Source of the DNA: CCMP332 sp040218795
Lineage (GTDB): Bacteria > Bacteroidota > Bacteroidia > Cytophagales > CCMP332
Length of the DNA stretch: 64,000 nt
Reading direction: 5' to 3'
NCBI GenBank assembly: GCA_040218795.1
Contig: JAVJQT010000005.1
Location: 496,001 to 560,000 of the forward strand
Shown here: in pieces, positions 51,439 through 60,601 of the stretch
How the letters are laid out: the number at the start of each line of letters is the position of its first letter
Numbering within the stretch: position 1 is the first letter of the stretch
The notes under the pieces: model-generated
Seen by the model: only the letters and a program-made list of their open reading frames with translations
What the model was told of the DNA's origin: nothing
The model's database searches: none
Translations under genes and position numbers: made by a program

Positions 51439-52089
51439 TCAGTCGATGGCATTGTATTCCTGAACAATACTAAAAAATTCAGACATTAGCATTGCCGTTG
51501 CCCCCCAAAGAAATTGCTCCTCAATTGGAATACCGGGCGCTTTGATTTGGTAGCCATTGGCCGTGTTTATTGATTTTGATGTGACATTTTTCGGGTTTGA
51601 TAAATAGTTAAGAGGGACTCTTAGCACCTCCTGAACTTCAGATGGATCCGGCTCAAATTCCGGTTTATAATCCAACCAGGCTACAAAAGGATGAATAATA
51701 AAATTGCTGACCGGAACAAAAAGGTGGCTTAACCTACCAATAATCTCATTTTGGTCAATTTTAACATTTATTTCTTCAAATGTTTCTCGAATGGCTGTTT
51801 GTATAATGTTTTTATCTTCTTCTTCAAATTTTCCTCCCGGCAAGGCCACCTGACCGCTGTGAATCCCTCTGTATTCATTTCTTACGATCATAGGAATATG
51901 GCTAAGGTCATTTTCAGGATATAATATCAGCATTACACTACTTATGCGCGGTTCGTGATTTTTATTGGAAGCAAATTTCACTTCTTCCTTCCTTTTAAGC
52001 GGGGCTAAATTGTATTGCGCCTCTTCTCCCGGTAATTTACCGGCAAGCCTTTCTTCCAGCCAATTTTTAAATGTTTCCGAATGGTTCAT
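51439..52089 (-). CDS. NUDIX CoA pyrophosphatase
   Basis: 216 residues. The NUDIX box is GGKFEEEDKNIIQTAIRETF followed by EEINV (about 92-116), matching G-x5-E-x7-R-E-x2-E-E. The LLILYP-like MLILYPENDLSHIPMIVR and the upstream RKEEVKFASNKNHEPRISSV context fit the CoA pyrophosphatase (NudL) group, which hydrolyses CoA and acyl-CoA. A later LWGATAMLMSEFFSI is typical of that group. First gene of the NUDIX, lipoprotein, TPR run. Confidence 0.85.
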   Translation of the reverse strand: MNHSETFKNWLEERLAGKLPGEEAQYNLAPLKRKEEVKFASNKNHEPRISSVMLILYPENDLSHIPMIVRNEYRGIHSGQVALPGGKFEEEDKNIIQTAIRETFEEINVKIDQNEIIGRLSHLFVPVSNFIIHPFVAWLDYKPEFEPDPSEVQEVLRVPLNYLSNPKNVTSKSINTANGYQIKAPGIPIEEQFLWGATAMLMSEFFSIVQEYNAID

Positions 52090-52216
52090 TTTGAACTATT
52101 ATCAAAGCCCCGGGTATAACTAACATTTTTATCCAATAAATACCATTTGTTACATTAAACATTGGCCACATGTCATTATTAAATATATTTAACTAAAAAA
52201 ATCAAGAATTACTGCC

Positions 52217-53122
52217 TTATTTATTTGCCACATTGATCTGGTCAACTTCTCCAATTTGTAAGCCACCTTTTATCCCAAAATCCAGCGTTCGAATTGGGAA
52301 TGGTATGGTAATTTCGTTTTTGTCAAATGCTTTTTTAATTGCAATAATGGCTTTGCTTTGCGCATCTAAAAACCCTTGCTGGTCAGGATAGTGAATCCAA
52401 AACATCAGCGTAAAATTTATTGAGCTGTTATCGAATTTGTTATAATAAACACCTACATCCGTGTCCCCTAGCTTAATATTTAACTCTTCAATGGCTTTTA
52501 TGGCAATGTTTTTAACTTTTTCAAGATCCTCAGCATAAGACACTCCAATTTCTAAATCTACTCTCCTCTCATTGGTTTTGGTATAATTCGTTACTGCTGC
52601 TTGAAATACATCTTTATTGGGAATTAGAACATGCAGGCCCTGAAATGTTTTTATAATAGTAACTCTCAAATTGATTTCTTCCACTTTGCCTATAAAGCGT
52701 TCCGTTTCAATGATATCCCCCACTTTTATGGGTTTGCGAAATGCCATAATGATACCGGATATGAAATTCGTAGAAATATCCTGAAAAGCTAAACCAAGTG
52801 CTATGCCTAAAATACCTGCCCCGGCAAGTATCGATGTAACAGTTTGCTCAAGATGCAATACATTTAATGCGATCAGGAATCCCATTATAATAATTGCCAA
52901 GTAAAAGATATTGGCAAATAAATTAATGACTACGACATTATTTGAAAGCTTTTGAAAAAGTCGTTTAAACGCTGAACGAAGGAATTTTCCTATAATATAA
53001 AACAGAAGTACAATCAAAATTGCCACAAAGAGGTTTGGCAACATTTCGATAAGTCCTTCCAGCCAGGAATTGACCTTTAATTGAATTTTTTCTAAAACAC
53101 TTGGTACTTCAATCTCTTCCAT
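52217..53122 (-). CDS. MscS-family mechanosensitive channel
   Basis: 301 residues, close to the length of MscS (286). Three membrane helices (about 24-47, 65-83, 93-115), the third being the pore helix with the Gly/Ala pattern SILAGAGILGIALGLAFQDI, then the beta domain (KPIKVGDIIETERFIGKVEE) and alpha-beta domain. It would protect the cell from hypo-osmotic shock. It starts 30 bases after the argJ stop on the same strand, so it could be read through from the arg operon. Confidence 0.92.
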   Translation of the reverse strand: MEEIEVPSVLEKIQLKVNSWLEGLIEMLPNLFVAILIVLLFYIIGKFLRSAFKRLFQKLSNNVVVINLFANIFYLAIIIMGFLIALNVLHLEQTVTSILAGAGILGIALGLAFQDISTNFISGIIMAFRKPIKVGDIIETERFIGKVEEINLRVTIIKTFQGLHVLIPNKDVFQAAVTNYTKTNERRVDLEIGVSYAEDLEKVKNIAIKAIEELNIKLGDTDVGVYYNKFDNSSINFTLMFWIHYPDQQGFLDAQSKAIIAIKKAFDKNEITIPFPIRTLDFGIKGGLQIGEVDQINVANK

Positions 53123-53152
53123 TTAATCGATGTAAATATAATTTAATACAGA

Positions 53153-54376
53153 TTAAGTTGTATACATCGAATTGAACATTACATAGTCAGTAGTAAGATC
53201 TGTTCCCCATGCTCTTGCATTGGCTTTTCCTTCCCGGAGTTTGATTTGAATTATAATTTCCGATTTCTTTAAGATTCTTTTTAAACGATTGATATCAAAT
53301 TCAAGAGGTTTGCCAAAATCGAGCATTTGAACTTCTTCGACTTGATTTCCTAGGAAAAGATCAACCCTTGATGGATCAAAATTAACACCGGACCTGCCCA
53401 TAGCCGCTAAAATTCTTCCCCAATTAGGGTCTCGGCCGAAAATTGCCGTTTTAACCAGCGATGAATCAGATACGACTCTTACCATTTTTCTGGCATCTTT
53501 TTTATTTTTTGCACCGGTCAATTGATATTCTATGAATTTTGAGGCGCCTTCTCCATCAGAAATTATCAATTTGGCCAAATGCACCATTAATTCATTCAAT
53601 TTTTCCTTAAACAACTTGTAATATGGGTCACTGGCTGAATTGATCAAATCGTTGTCGGCCAGGCCATTTGCCATTATCGATGCCATGTCATTTGTCGAAG
53701 TATCTCCATCTACAGTTATCATATTGAAGGAATCGTCGACTGCTTCTTTAAAAGCCTTTTCTAAAAGTTTTTGCTCAATATTTATATCTGTAAAGGCAAA
53801 TGCCAACATCGTCGCCATATTAGGGTGAATCATACCCGATCCTTTTGCAATTCCTCCGATATTAATGGTATTACCATCAATTTCAAATTCAACAAAACCT
53901 TCTTTGGCAAATGTATCGGTCGTTAAAATGGCATTAGCAGCAAAAGAACCTGCCCGGGAGTTTTTTGAAACATTCTTGACATTCTCTTTAATTCCATTCA
54001 CCACATCTTCAGTCGGAAAGGGTTTTCCAATTATTCCGGTTGAAGCCACAAGCACATCTTCTATATTGATATTGAATTCTTCTGCGGTGGCCTTCGCCAT
54101 TGCAATTGCGCCTTCTTTTCCCTGCTCCCCTGTCACCGCATTGGCATTTCCGGCATTGACAACGATTGCCCTTGCCATGCCTCCTGATTTTTTTAAATGC
54201 AGTTTGGATAATTTTATCGGTTCTGCAAGTACAATGTTCTGAGTAAATGTTGCAGCTACTTTTGCAGGAACATCGGAGTATATAATTGCAAGATCCCGAC
54301 GCATGGATTTAATTCCTGTATGCGCTCCCCAGCATTTAATTCCTCTGACGTTCGTTATATTCCTTATCATGTCCAA
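53153..54376 (-). CDS. argJ: ArgJ, bifunctional ornithine acetyltransferase / N-acetylglutamate synthase
   Basis: 407 residues, full length. The self-cleavage site lies at KGSGMIHPNMATMLAF with the nucleophile Thr189; ASTGIIGKPFP (about 111-121) and the C-terminal FGRDPNWGRILAAMG are diagnostic. ArgJ moves the acetyl group from N-acetylornithine to glutamate, giving free ornithine and recycling N-acetylglutamate; some members also use acetyl-CoA. Last gene of the argBDCJ set, 12 nt after argC. In many Bacteroidota the arginine pathway uses a deacylase and N-acyl-ornithine carbamoyltransferase, so an ArgJ pathway here is notable. Confidence 0.95.
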   Translation of the reverse strand: MDMIRNITNVRGIKCWGAHTGIKSMRRDLAIIYSDVPAKVAATFTQNIVLAEPIKLSKLHLKKSGGMARAIVVNAGNANAVTGEQGKEGAIAMAKATAEEFNINIEDVLVASTGIIGKPFPTEDVVNGIKENVKNVSKNSRAGSFAANAILTTDTFAKEGFVEFEIDGNTINIGGIAKGSGMIHPNMATMLAFAFTDINIEQKLLEKAFKEAVDDSFNMITVDGDTSTNDMASIMANGLADNDLINSASDPYYKLFKEKLNELMVHLAKLIISDGEGASKFIEYQLTGAKNKKDARKMVRVVSDSSLVKTAIFGRDPNWGRILAAMGRSGVNFDPSRVDLFLGNQVEEVQMLDFGKPLEFDINRLKRILKKSEIIIQIKLREGKANARAWGTDLTTDYVMFNSMYTT

Positions 54377-54388
54377 AATTTATATAAT

Positions 54389-55420
54389 TTATGGTTGAAG
54401 TGGTATTTGGTTCAAGCCGATTTTTTCATCAAAACCCAGCATTATGTTCATATTGTGAATTGCCTGACCGGCAGCACCCTTCACAAGGTTGTCAATCGTT
54501 GCCACTGATATAATGGTATCCGTTCTTTCGTCATAAGTGACAAAAATATCGGCAAAATTACTTCCTCTGACTTCTTTTAAATTTGGAAGACTTTTTCTCA
54601 AACGAATGAAGGGTTCGTCCTTGTAAAATGCTGAATACATTGAATTTAAGGTTTTATCTCCGACTTTCTCCTTGGGTTTGGTATAACATGTCGATAAAAT
54701 TCCTCTATCAACCGGAAGTAAATGCGGCGTAAAAAGCACCGATAAATTTCCCTTTTGCTGTTCCTCCAGCTTTTCCTGTATTTCTATACTGTGTCGATGT
54801 GTTTTAATCCCATAGGCAGTAAAATTGTCATTGACCACGGAAAAATGAGTATTTGGCCTGACTTTTATCCCCGCTCCGGTGACTCCGGTTTTAGAATCAA
54901 CGATAATATGATCTTTACTTACCAGTTGATTAGCAAATAAGGGAGCCAGGGCTAAAATCGCTGAGGTAGGAAAACAACCGGGATTAGCAACTAATTTCGC
55001 ATCTTTAATTGAAGTCCTGTACAATTCCGGTAGGCCATATACTGCATTTGCAAAACCATCAGCATATACATGGTCTTTTTTATACCAAAATTCGTAAATG
55101 TTTTTTCCCGATAATCGAAAGTCTCCGGAAAGGTCAATGATCCTGTAATTCTCATGATGCGCCTTTACAAAGTCCATAGAAACACCATGGGGCAAGGCCA
55201 AAAAAACAATGTCAAGATCCTTTGGCAGATCATTAATACTGATGAGCTTATTGTTTATTAACCCAAGAAATTGTGGATGGACATCTGAAAATTCCTCTCC
55301 CTTTCTACTTTCTGAAGTTATAGCCGTGATTTCAACTTCGGGATGGTTTATCAGTAAACGAACAAGTTCCGAACCCGTAAATCCAGTGGCACCTACTATT
55401 CCTATTCTCTTCTTAATCAT
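54389..55420 (-). CDS. argC: ArgC, N-acetyl-gamma-glutamyl-phosphate reductase
   Basis: 343 residues. The NADP-binding start RIGIVGATGFTGSELVRLL and the catalytic cysteine in VANPGCFPTSAILALAPL identify ArgC, which reduces the acyl phosphate made by ArgB to the semialdehyde. VYGLPELYR, HRHSIEIQEKL and the C-terminal NLVKGAAGQAIHNMN are conserved. It overlaps the argD stop as ATGA and precedes argJ. Confidence 0.96.
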   Translation of the reverse strand: MIKKRIGIVGATGFTGSELVRLLINHPEVEITAITSESRKGEEFSDVHPQFLGLINNKLISINDLPKDLDIVFLALPHGVSMDFVKAHHENYRIIDLSGDFRLSGKNIYEFWYKKDHVYADGFANAVYGLPELYRTSIKDAKLVANPGCFPTSAILALAPLFANQLVSKDHIIVDSKTGVTGAGIKVRPNTHFSVVNDNFTAYGIKTHRHSIEIQEKLEEQQKGNLSVLFTPHLLPVDRGILSTCYTKPKEKVGDKTLNSMYSAFYKDEPFIRLRKSLPNLKEVRGSNFADIFVTYDERTDTIISVATIDNLVKGAAGQAIHNMNIMLGFDEKIGLNQIPLQP

Positions 55421-56613
55421 GCTCTTACCTCCTCTATTGATTTAAGTAATACCTTCAAGACCGATTCCAAATCCTCCTCTGAAATATTTAGAGGGGGTAC
55501 CAGCCTGATAACATTTCCGGCTGTTGCATTGGCTAAAACTCTGTGCTTCATCATCTTGTTTACTATTGGTTTTGAGTCAATATTTAGTTCTATCCCAATC
55601 ATCAAACCCAAACCTCTTACTTCTACTATTTCCGGGTAATCTTTCTTGATATTTTCGATTTTGGATTTCAGCCATTCTCCTTTTCGTGTCGCTTCTTCCA
55701 ATAAATTTTCTTCTTTAATGACCTGTAGCGTAGCCAAAGCTGCTGCGCAAACAAGTGGATTCCCTCCAAAAGTTGTTCCGTGATCTCCCCAGACTATGCT
55801 GGAACCCACTTTTTCTGAAGCCAATACCGCACCAATAGGCACACCGCCTCCCAAAGCTTTTGCGAGCGTCATTACATCGGGTTTTACATCAAAATGCTCA
55901 TGTGCGAACATTTTTCCTGTTCTTCCCATCCCACATTGTATTTCATCAAAAATCAGGACTATGTTTTTCTCATTGCAGAATTTACGTAAATCCTTTAAAA
56001 ACTCTTTATCCGCCGGATTTATTCCACCTTCACCTTGTATAGGCTCAAGCATTATCGCTGCGGTATCCTTGTTTACCTTTTCTCTGAGAATGGAAATATC
56101 ATTAAAGGGAACATTACAGAATCCGTTTGGAATTGGGTCGAAGCCCTTCATCATGGCTTTTTTTCCCGTTGCTGCAACAGTGGCCATAGTCCTGCCGTGA
56201 AATGCATTTTTCATGGTGATAATGGTTCCACCTCTCCCATTTTTGTAAGCGTATTTTCTTGCAATTTTTATGGCCCCTTCAGCAGCCTCTGCACCGCTAT
56301 TGCCAAAAAACACACGCTGAAGTCCGGATAATTCAGCCAGTGTTTTTGCGAGATTCATCTGCGCTTCACTTAAATAGAAATTGGATATATGAATTAGATT
56401 AGCCGACTGGTTACAAATGGCTTGCACAACTTTGGGATGTGAATGCCCAACATTATTTACTGCTATTCCGGCTAGTGCATCAATGTATTCAATACCTTCC
56501 ATATCCCATAACCTGGACCCTTTTCCTTTTTTAAATGCAAGGGGATACCTTTTAAAGGTAGGCAGGTAATACTTGGCATCTATTTCGTGTAGTTCTTTTG
56601 TAGAATAGGTCAT
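55417..56613 (-). CDS. argD: ArgD, acetylornithine aminotransferase
   Basis: 398 residues, fold type I class III aminotransferase. PLP lysine in TLAKALGGGVPIGA; FGNSGAEAAEGAIKIARKY, NAFHGRTMATVAATG and FDEIQCGMGRTG are class signatures. It transaminates N-acetylglutamate semialdehyde to N-acetylornithine. Length is standard. It begins directly after the argB stop codon (adjacent bases) and its stop overlaps the argC start, so expression is tightly linked. A succinyldiaminopimelate or gamma-aminobutyrate role is less likely given the neighbours. Confidence 0.95.
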   Translation of the reverse strand: MTYSTKELHEIDAKYYLPTFKRYPLAFKKGKGSRLWDMEGIEYIDALAGIAVNNVGHSHPKVVQAICNQSANLIHISNFYLSEAQMNLAKTLAELSGLQRVFFGNSGAEAAEGAIKIARKYAYKNGRGGTIITMKNAFHGRTMATVAATGKKAMMKGFDPIPNGFCNVPFNDISILREKVNKDTAAIMLEPIQGEGGINPADKEFLKDLRKFCNEKNIVLIFDEIQCGMGRTGKMFAHEHFDVKPDVMTLAKALGGGVPIGAVLASEKVGSSIVWGDHGTTFGGNPLVCAAALATLQVIKEENLLEEATRKGEWLKSKIENIKKDYPEIVEVRGLGLMIGIELNIDSKPIVNKMMKHRVLANATAGNVIRLVPPLNISEEDLESVLKVLLKSIEEVRA

Positions 56614-57405
56614 TTATTTTGTAATTATCGTTCCTGTCACTGAATTCTGATCGAGTGCTTTTAATAAAATATCAATTTCAGTCCCATTTATAATTCTTGC
56701 TATTGCAGCTCCGTTTTTTAATGCAATTTGACATGATTCAATTTTGGGAATCATCCCTCCCTCAATGCTAGAGCCAAACAGCTTTTGAACCTCCTTTGAT
56801 GATATGTTTTTGATCAAAGATTTGGCCTTGTCTTTGTCCTTTCTCAAGCCATCTGTATCGGTAAGAACAATGTATTCGTCGGCTTTCAAGGCTCCGGCAA
56901 TTGCACCGGCCATCATATCCGCATTTACATTATAAGTATTGCCTTTTGCATCTGCTGCTATACAAGCAATAACCGGTGTATAGTCTTTTTCAAGTAAATC
57001 GTATAAAATTTGGGGGTCCACTCTTTCAATATCTCCTACGAGTCCTATATCAATTTTTTTACCCATTTCCTCATGATATCTGCGTTTGGCAATGGCCAGT
57101 CCCGCATCTTTTCCGGAAAGACCTATGGCCTTTCTTCCCTTATTATTAAGAAGCATTACAATTTCCGTATTTACTTCTCCTCTAAGTGTCATTTCTATAT
57201 ACTTAATGGCTTCCTTGCTGGTTTTTCGGTGACCTGCAACAAATTTTGACTCTATCTTGACTTTATCTAGAATTGATTTTATAAATGGACCTCCCCCATG
57301 AACAATTACTATTCTAAATCCAAGGTTTTGTAATTCTGCAATATTTGATACGACTGAATTTTTTACCTTTTCATTAATCATAGCATTGCCGCCATATTTG
57401 ATCAC
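56614..57405 (-). CDS. argB: ArgB, N-acetylglutamate kinase, start codon uncertain
   Basis: 263 residues if read from the GTG at 57405. Motifs: IKYGGNAM, VIVHGGGPFI, GLSGKDAGLAIAK, NVNADMMAGA and GGMIPKIESCQIAL. From the GTG, most of the first beta-strand is lost; the frame continues upstream through RKTIV to a CTG at 57429 and an ATT at 57432 or 57435, and no ATG exists, so the true start is probably a rare codon near the alr stop. The long N-terminal helix that makes hexameric kinases arginine-sensitive is absent, so the enzyme may be insensitive to feedback (inference). Confidence 0.9.
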   Translation of the reverse strand: MIKYGGNAMINEKVKNSVVSNIAELQNLGFRIVIVHGGGPFIKSILDKVKIESKFVAGHRKTSKEAIKYIEMTLRGEVNTEIVMLLNNKGRKAIGLSGKDAGLAIAKRRYHEEMGKKIDIGLVGDIERVDPQILYDLLEKDYTPVIACIAADAKGNTYNVNADMMAGAIAGALKADEYIVLTDTDGLRKDKDKAKSLIKNISSKEVQKLFGSSIEGGMIPKIESCQIALKNGAAIARIINGTEIDILLKALDQNSVTGTIITK

Positions 57406-57434
57406 TATGGTTTTTCGCTGATTTTTCAGAATAA

Positions 57435-58592
57435 TTATTTTACAATTTTTCTGGGAATAGCTGCAGGTAATCTGCTGAGCATCTCATTATTTATAAGCTG
57501 GGTTACCTGGGTAAAAGAACTGATATTGATGGTGTTATTTTTTTGCCGTCCAACCAATACTACCTCATCATCAACTTTAACATTTGGAATATGTGTGACA
57601 TCAACCATAAAAAGATTCATGTTTATAAGGCCGACAATTGGTGCTTTTTTTCCATGAATAAGTACAAAGCCTCTGTTTGATTGCGCTCTGGGATAGCCAT
57701 TGGAATACCCCAGGGGCATAACCGCTATTTTCATTTTATGAGTGGCCTGATAGGCTGTTCCATAACCTACAAATTCTCCGATCTCAACATCGCGGACATC
57801 CATTACTTCAGTTTTCCAGGTAAAAATTCTCTTGAGGGCTCCACTTCCTTTTTTTCCGGTTTCGGAAATATGAGCATAGTAAATATCCGGACTGGGCCAA
57901 AACCCGTATTGTGATACCCCAATCCTTACCAAGTCATAAACGGTTTCCTTATAGGCCAATGCAGCAGCAGAACAAGCGATATGTCTTATTTTGGGTACTA
58001 TTTTTCTTTTTTTACAAACCCTTAAAAACTCTTTGAATTTTTTGTGCTGACTTTCAATTTTAAATTGATTTGAAAAACTTTCTGCTCCGCCAAAATGAGT
58101 GCAAAGTCCGGTGAATTCGAGATGTTTTGAATGTTTTTTGAGAAAAGTAAGACTTTTTGAAAAATCTTTGGCTGGCAATCCGGTTCTGTTAGCACCCGTT
58201 TCAACCTCTAAATGAATTTTTGCCGGAATATTCAATTCCTTCGCAAATTCCAATACTTTTAATAATCGATCATAATTGAATACATAAAATTCAATATCAT
58301 TTTCTATGGCCCATTTGATATCCTGTTCATAGAGAATACCCATTATCATAATTTGACTCTTTTCCGATTTCACTTCTAATACCTCTTCTGCTTCAAATGC
58401 AGATGCAGTAGCAAAATGATGAACACCAGCCTTTTCGGCCATTTTTACAAATTGCTGAATTCCATGGCCATAAGCATTGGCCTTTACCACCGATGAAATA
58501 ATGGCTTTTTCACCGATTTTCTTACGAAGAAAATTAATATTACTTGTAAGTGAAGATTGACTCAGTTCTATTCGGGATGAGTGTCTTACCAT
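57435..58592 (-). CDS. alr: stand-alone alanine racemase-family protein
   Basis: 385 residues, fold type III PLP barrel. PLP lysine Lys37 in SVVKANAYGHG; MPLGYSNGYPR carries the catalytic tyrosine region; VGYGTAYQA fits. The enzyme interconverts L- and D-alanine or another amino acid. Many Bacteroidota encode Alr fused to MurF for cell-wall synthesis, so a separate racemase in a biosynthetic operon suggests a dedicated role, perhaps on another amino acid. It overlaps the 664-residue gene upstream by 7 nt and runs into argB. Confidence 0.92.
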   Translation of the reverse strand: MVRHSSRIELSQSSLTSNINFLRKKIGEKAIISSVVKANAYGHGIQQFVKMAEKAGVHHFATASAFEAEEVLEVKSEKSQIMIMGILYEQDIKWAIENDIEFYVFNYDRLLKVLEFAKELNIPAKIHLEVETGANRTGLPAKDFSKSLTFLKKHSKHLEFTGLCTHFGGAESFSNQFKIESQHKKFKEFLRVCKKRKIVPKIRHIACSAAALAYKETVYDLVRIGVSQYGFWPSPDIYYAHISETGKKGSGALKRIFTWKTEVMDVRDVEIGEFVGYGTAYQATHKMKIAVMPLGYSNGYPRAQSNRGFVLIHGKKAPIVGLINMNLFMVDVTHIPNVKVDDEVVLVGRQKNNTINISSFTQVTQLINNEMLSRLPAAIPRKIVK

Positions 58593-60580
58593 AACTTGAT
58601 TTGTTGACTCCAGATATAAGATTTCCCCCAGCTTTGCTCTGCTAATGTTTTTACTTTTATTATCTCTTCCTCAGGCACATTGCTAATCCAGGAATTGGTA
58701 ATTAAGGGATCATAGTGAAAAGCATATACCCTGGCTGCAAATTCCTGAATAGGTAGCGATGACTCTCCGTGTTTTTCACCCTGTCCGTAAACCGAAGGTT
58801 TTATTTCCTGGCCCCAATTTTGGCGACCTTCATTATTTGGGTTTAAAAAATAAACTCTTGTTTGATCGTCCTTGTCTTTGTCAACTCTTAACATGGAAAT
58901 TGCATGAAACCCAACCATGTCTCCCTTATTACTTGTAATAAAGATTCCCACGGGATTGGGATAAACCAAATGCCGATTGCCATTGTAATCGGGATGAAAA
59001 GCCGCGTAAAATATTCGGACAAAACCAGTAAAATCCATTATGGAATTGCTTAAATAGTCATAACAGGATGCAAATCCAACCTGAATCCAATGACCGTACA
59101 TCGACGGGTTTACCCATTTATGTGGATCTTCCGTTCTTCCGTAAGACCGGTGCATCATTTCGTTATATATTTTGTCAAGATGAGGCACCAATACTACAGA
59201 AACTACATCCAGATTATAGTCCAGTTTTTCCAATAGCCCCTTTCCCAGTTGATTTGAAACCAGATCGTGATTCTCAAAACGAATCAACAGATTATTTTGA
59301 GTTGCAACTGTAATAATCATATCTATCAACTTCGCAGGAGCATGTTGGCTCCACATGCTTATTCCCCTTGCTGACTGGCAGGTGGGGTTATTTCCCTGAC
59401 CTACTCCCAAAGGTTGACCCAATACCCTAATTACTCCGCTCATCAAATATTGTATAGCAGATAAGCCAGGACTTGGGTTTACTATTGATTTTAAAATTCT
59501 TTTTTCAACCTGTGGATTAATCTTAATTTTTCTGAGATTTTCCAATCCGACCCTAACTACTCTTCTCACAAAGAGATTTCTCCGCATCATTTCGGAAAGA
59601 CCATAAATAAACTGACAATTTTCGGGATGGATAATGTCCATTACCAACTGGCTTAGCATGATTCTGTACTCTTCCCATTCAGCTTTACCCTGATCATTTA
59701 AATCCAGTAATACTGGAACCAGCTCCGGGGTATCGCTTAGCAGTTTTTTAAGAAGCATTGCATGGTATTTACTAACCAAACCGGTTGCGCTCATGTACTC
59801 TCCCATTTCCTCAGCTTCAGAGTAAAGGGTATTTCGGCTACAGTTTTCTACAAAATTTTGATAATCATCAAGGTTTTTATGATCTCTGGCCCCTTTTGAA
59901 GGAGCATATAATGCATTTATATAGGTTTTTATAAAATGATTTTTATTCTGCTCGGAGTCAGCTTCAAAATGACGATCGAGCATTCGAATCAGTTCTCTGG
60001 CCTTACGAGTGACAATTGGCCTTTGCTCACAAGTCAGTTTAACTTCCAGAGCCAATTTTTCAAAAATTCCCTTAATCTCAATTTCAGAAAGTAGGAAGCC
60101 AAAAAGATTGATCGCTTTTTTTATCTCTCTTTCAGACATAAGAGAACGGGTTTCTTCGCTGATTTCCTTAAATGCAAATTCAAGATTATGAACAATAACT
60201 TCCTCCATATAATCCTGAGCCGTTTCTTTTGAAATTCTTTGCTCTGACTCTGAAAGTTCTTCATTTAAATAATACAGCATTCTTAGCTCGGAGAGAACTT
60301 CAAAGCTCGAGCCGGGGTGACCATTAAGCAATGTGCCTTTGACCAAAAAAGGCACCAATTTCTCCGGGTCCGACCATGGAGTGCCATTGAAAAAACCTTC
60401 TTTTTCAAGTTCCAGACTCTTTTTATACAAAAAGGTTAGACCGTTTCTTGATAAAGACAGGATATCAATTTGACTTGCAAGTTTTGTCGCTTTTTCCTGC
60501 TTCGTAAGGTTAGTAGCATTTTTAAATTCATCAAAACTTCTTTCAAAGTTCTCGTAAACCGTATCGGTTATCACATCCAT
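58586..60580 (-). CDS. 664-residue protein of unknown family with a papain-like Cys/His/Asn pattern
   Basis: No signal peptide or membrane segment. An all-helical N-terminal half (about 1-370) is followed by a region with GVGQGNNPTCQSARGISMWS (Cys401), GDMVGFHAISML (His559) and YFLNPNNEG (Asn580). Spacing Cys to His 158 and His to Asn 21 resembles papain (134 and 16), and Gln395 or Asn397 could serve as the oxyanion residue. This suggests a cysteine peptidase, amidotransferase or ligase fold. The N-terminal helices could be a substrate- or carrier-binding domain. It lies between the ATP-grasp gene (21 nt) and alr (7-nt overlap). I do not recognise the family. Confidence 0.75.
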   Translation of the reverse strand: MDVITDTVYENFERSFDEFKNATNLTKQEKATKLASQIDILSLSRNGLTFLYKKSLELEKEGFFNGTPWSDPEKLVPFLVKGTLLNGHPGSSFEVLSELRMLYYLNEELSESEQRISKETAQDYMEEVIVHNLEFAFKEISEETRSLMSEREIKKAINLFGFLLSEIEIKGIFEKLALEVKLTCEQRPIVTRKARELIRMLDRHFEADSEQNKNHFIKTYINALYAPSKGARDHKNLDDYQNFVENCSRNTLYSEAEEMGEYMSATGLVSKYHAMLLKKLLSDTPELVPVLLDLNDQGKAEWEEYRIMLSQLVMDIIHPENCQFIYGLSEMMRRNLFVRRVVRVGLENLRKIKINPQVEKRILKSIVNPSPGLSAIQYLMSGVIRVLGQPLGVGQGNNPTCQSARGISMWSQHAPAKLIDMIITVATQNNLLIRFENHDLVSNQLGKGLLEKLDYNLDVVSVVLVPHLDKIYNEMMHRSYGRTEDPHKWVNPSMYGHWIQVGFASCYDYLSNSIMDFTGFVRIFYAAFHPDYNGNRHLVYPNPVGIFITSNKGDMVGFHAISMLRVDKDKDDQTRVYFLNPNNEGRQNWGQEIKPSVYGQGEKHGESSLPIQEFAARVYAFHYDPLITNSWISNVPEEEIIKVKTLAEQSWGKSYIWSQQIKLW

Positions 60581-60601
60581 TTGTTAGGATTAAAATTTTG
60601 A

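Noticed and set aside
53865..54242. 125-residue plus-strand open frame opposite argJ
   Set aside because: It lies wholly antisense inside a full-length argJ, has low-complexity Ser/Ala/Phe composition from the complementary strand and no start context.
55796..56200. 134-residue plus-strand open frame opposite argD
   Set aside because: Shadow of the argD coding strand; no recognisable domain and no independent signals.
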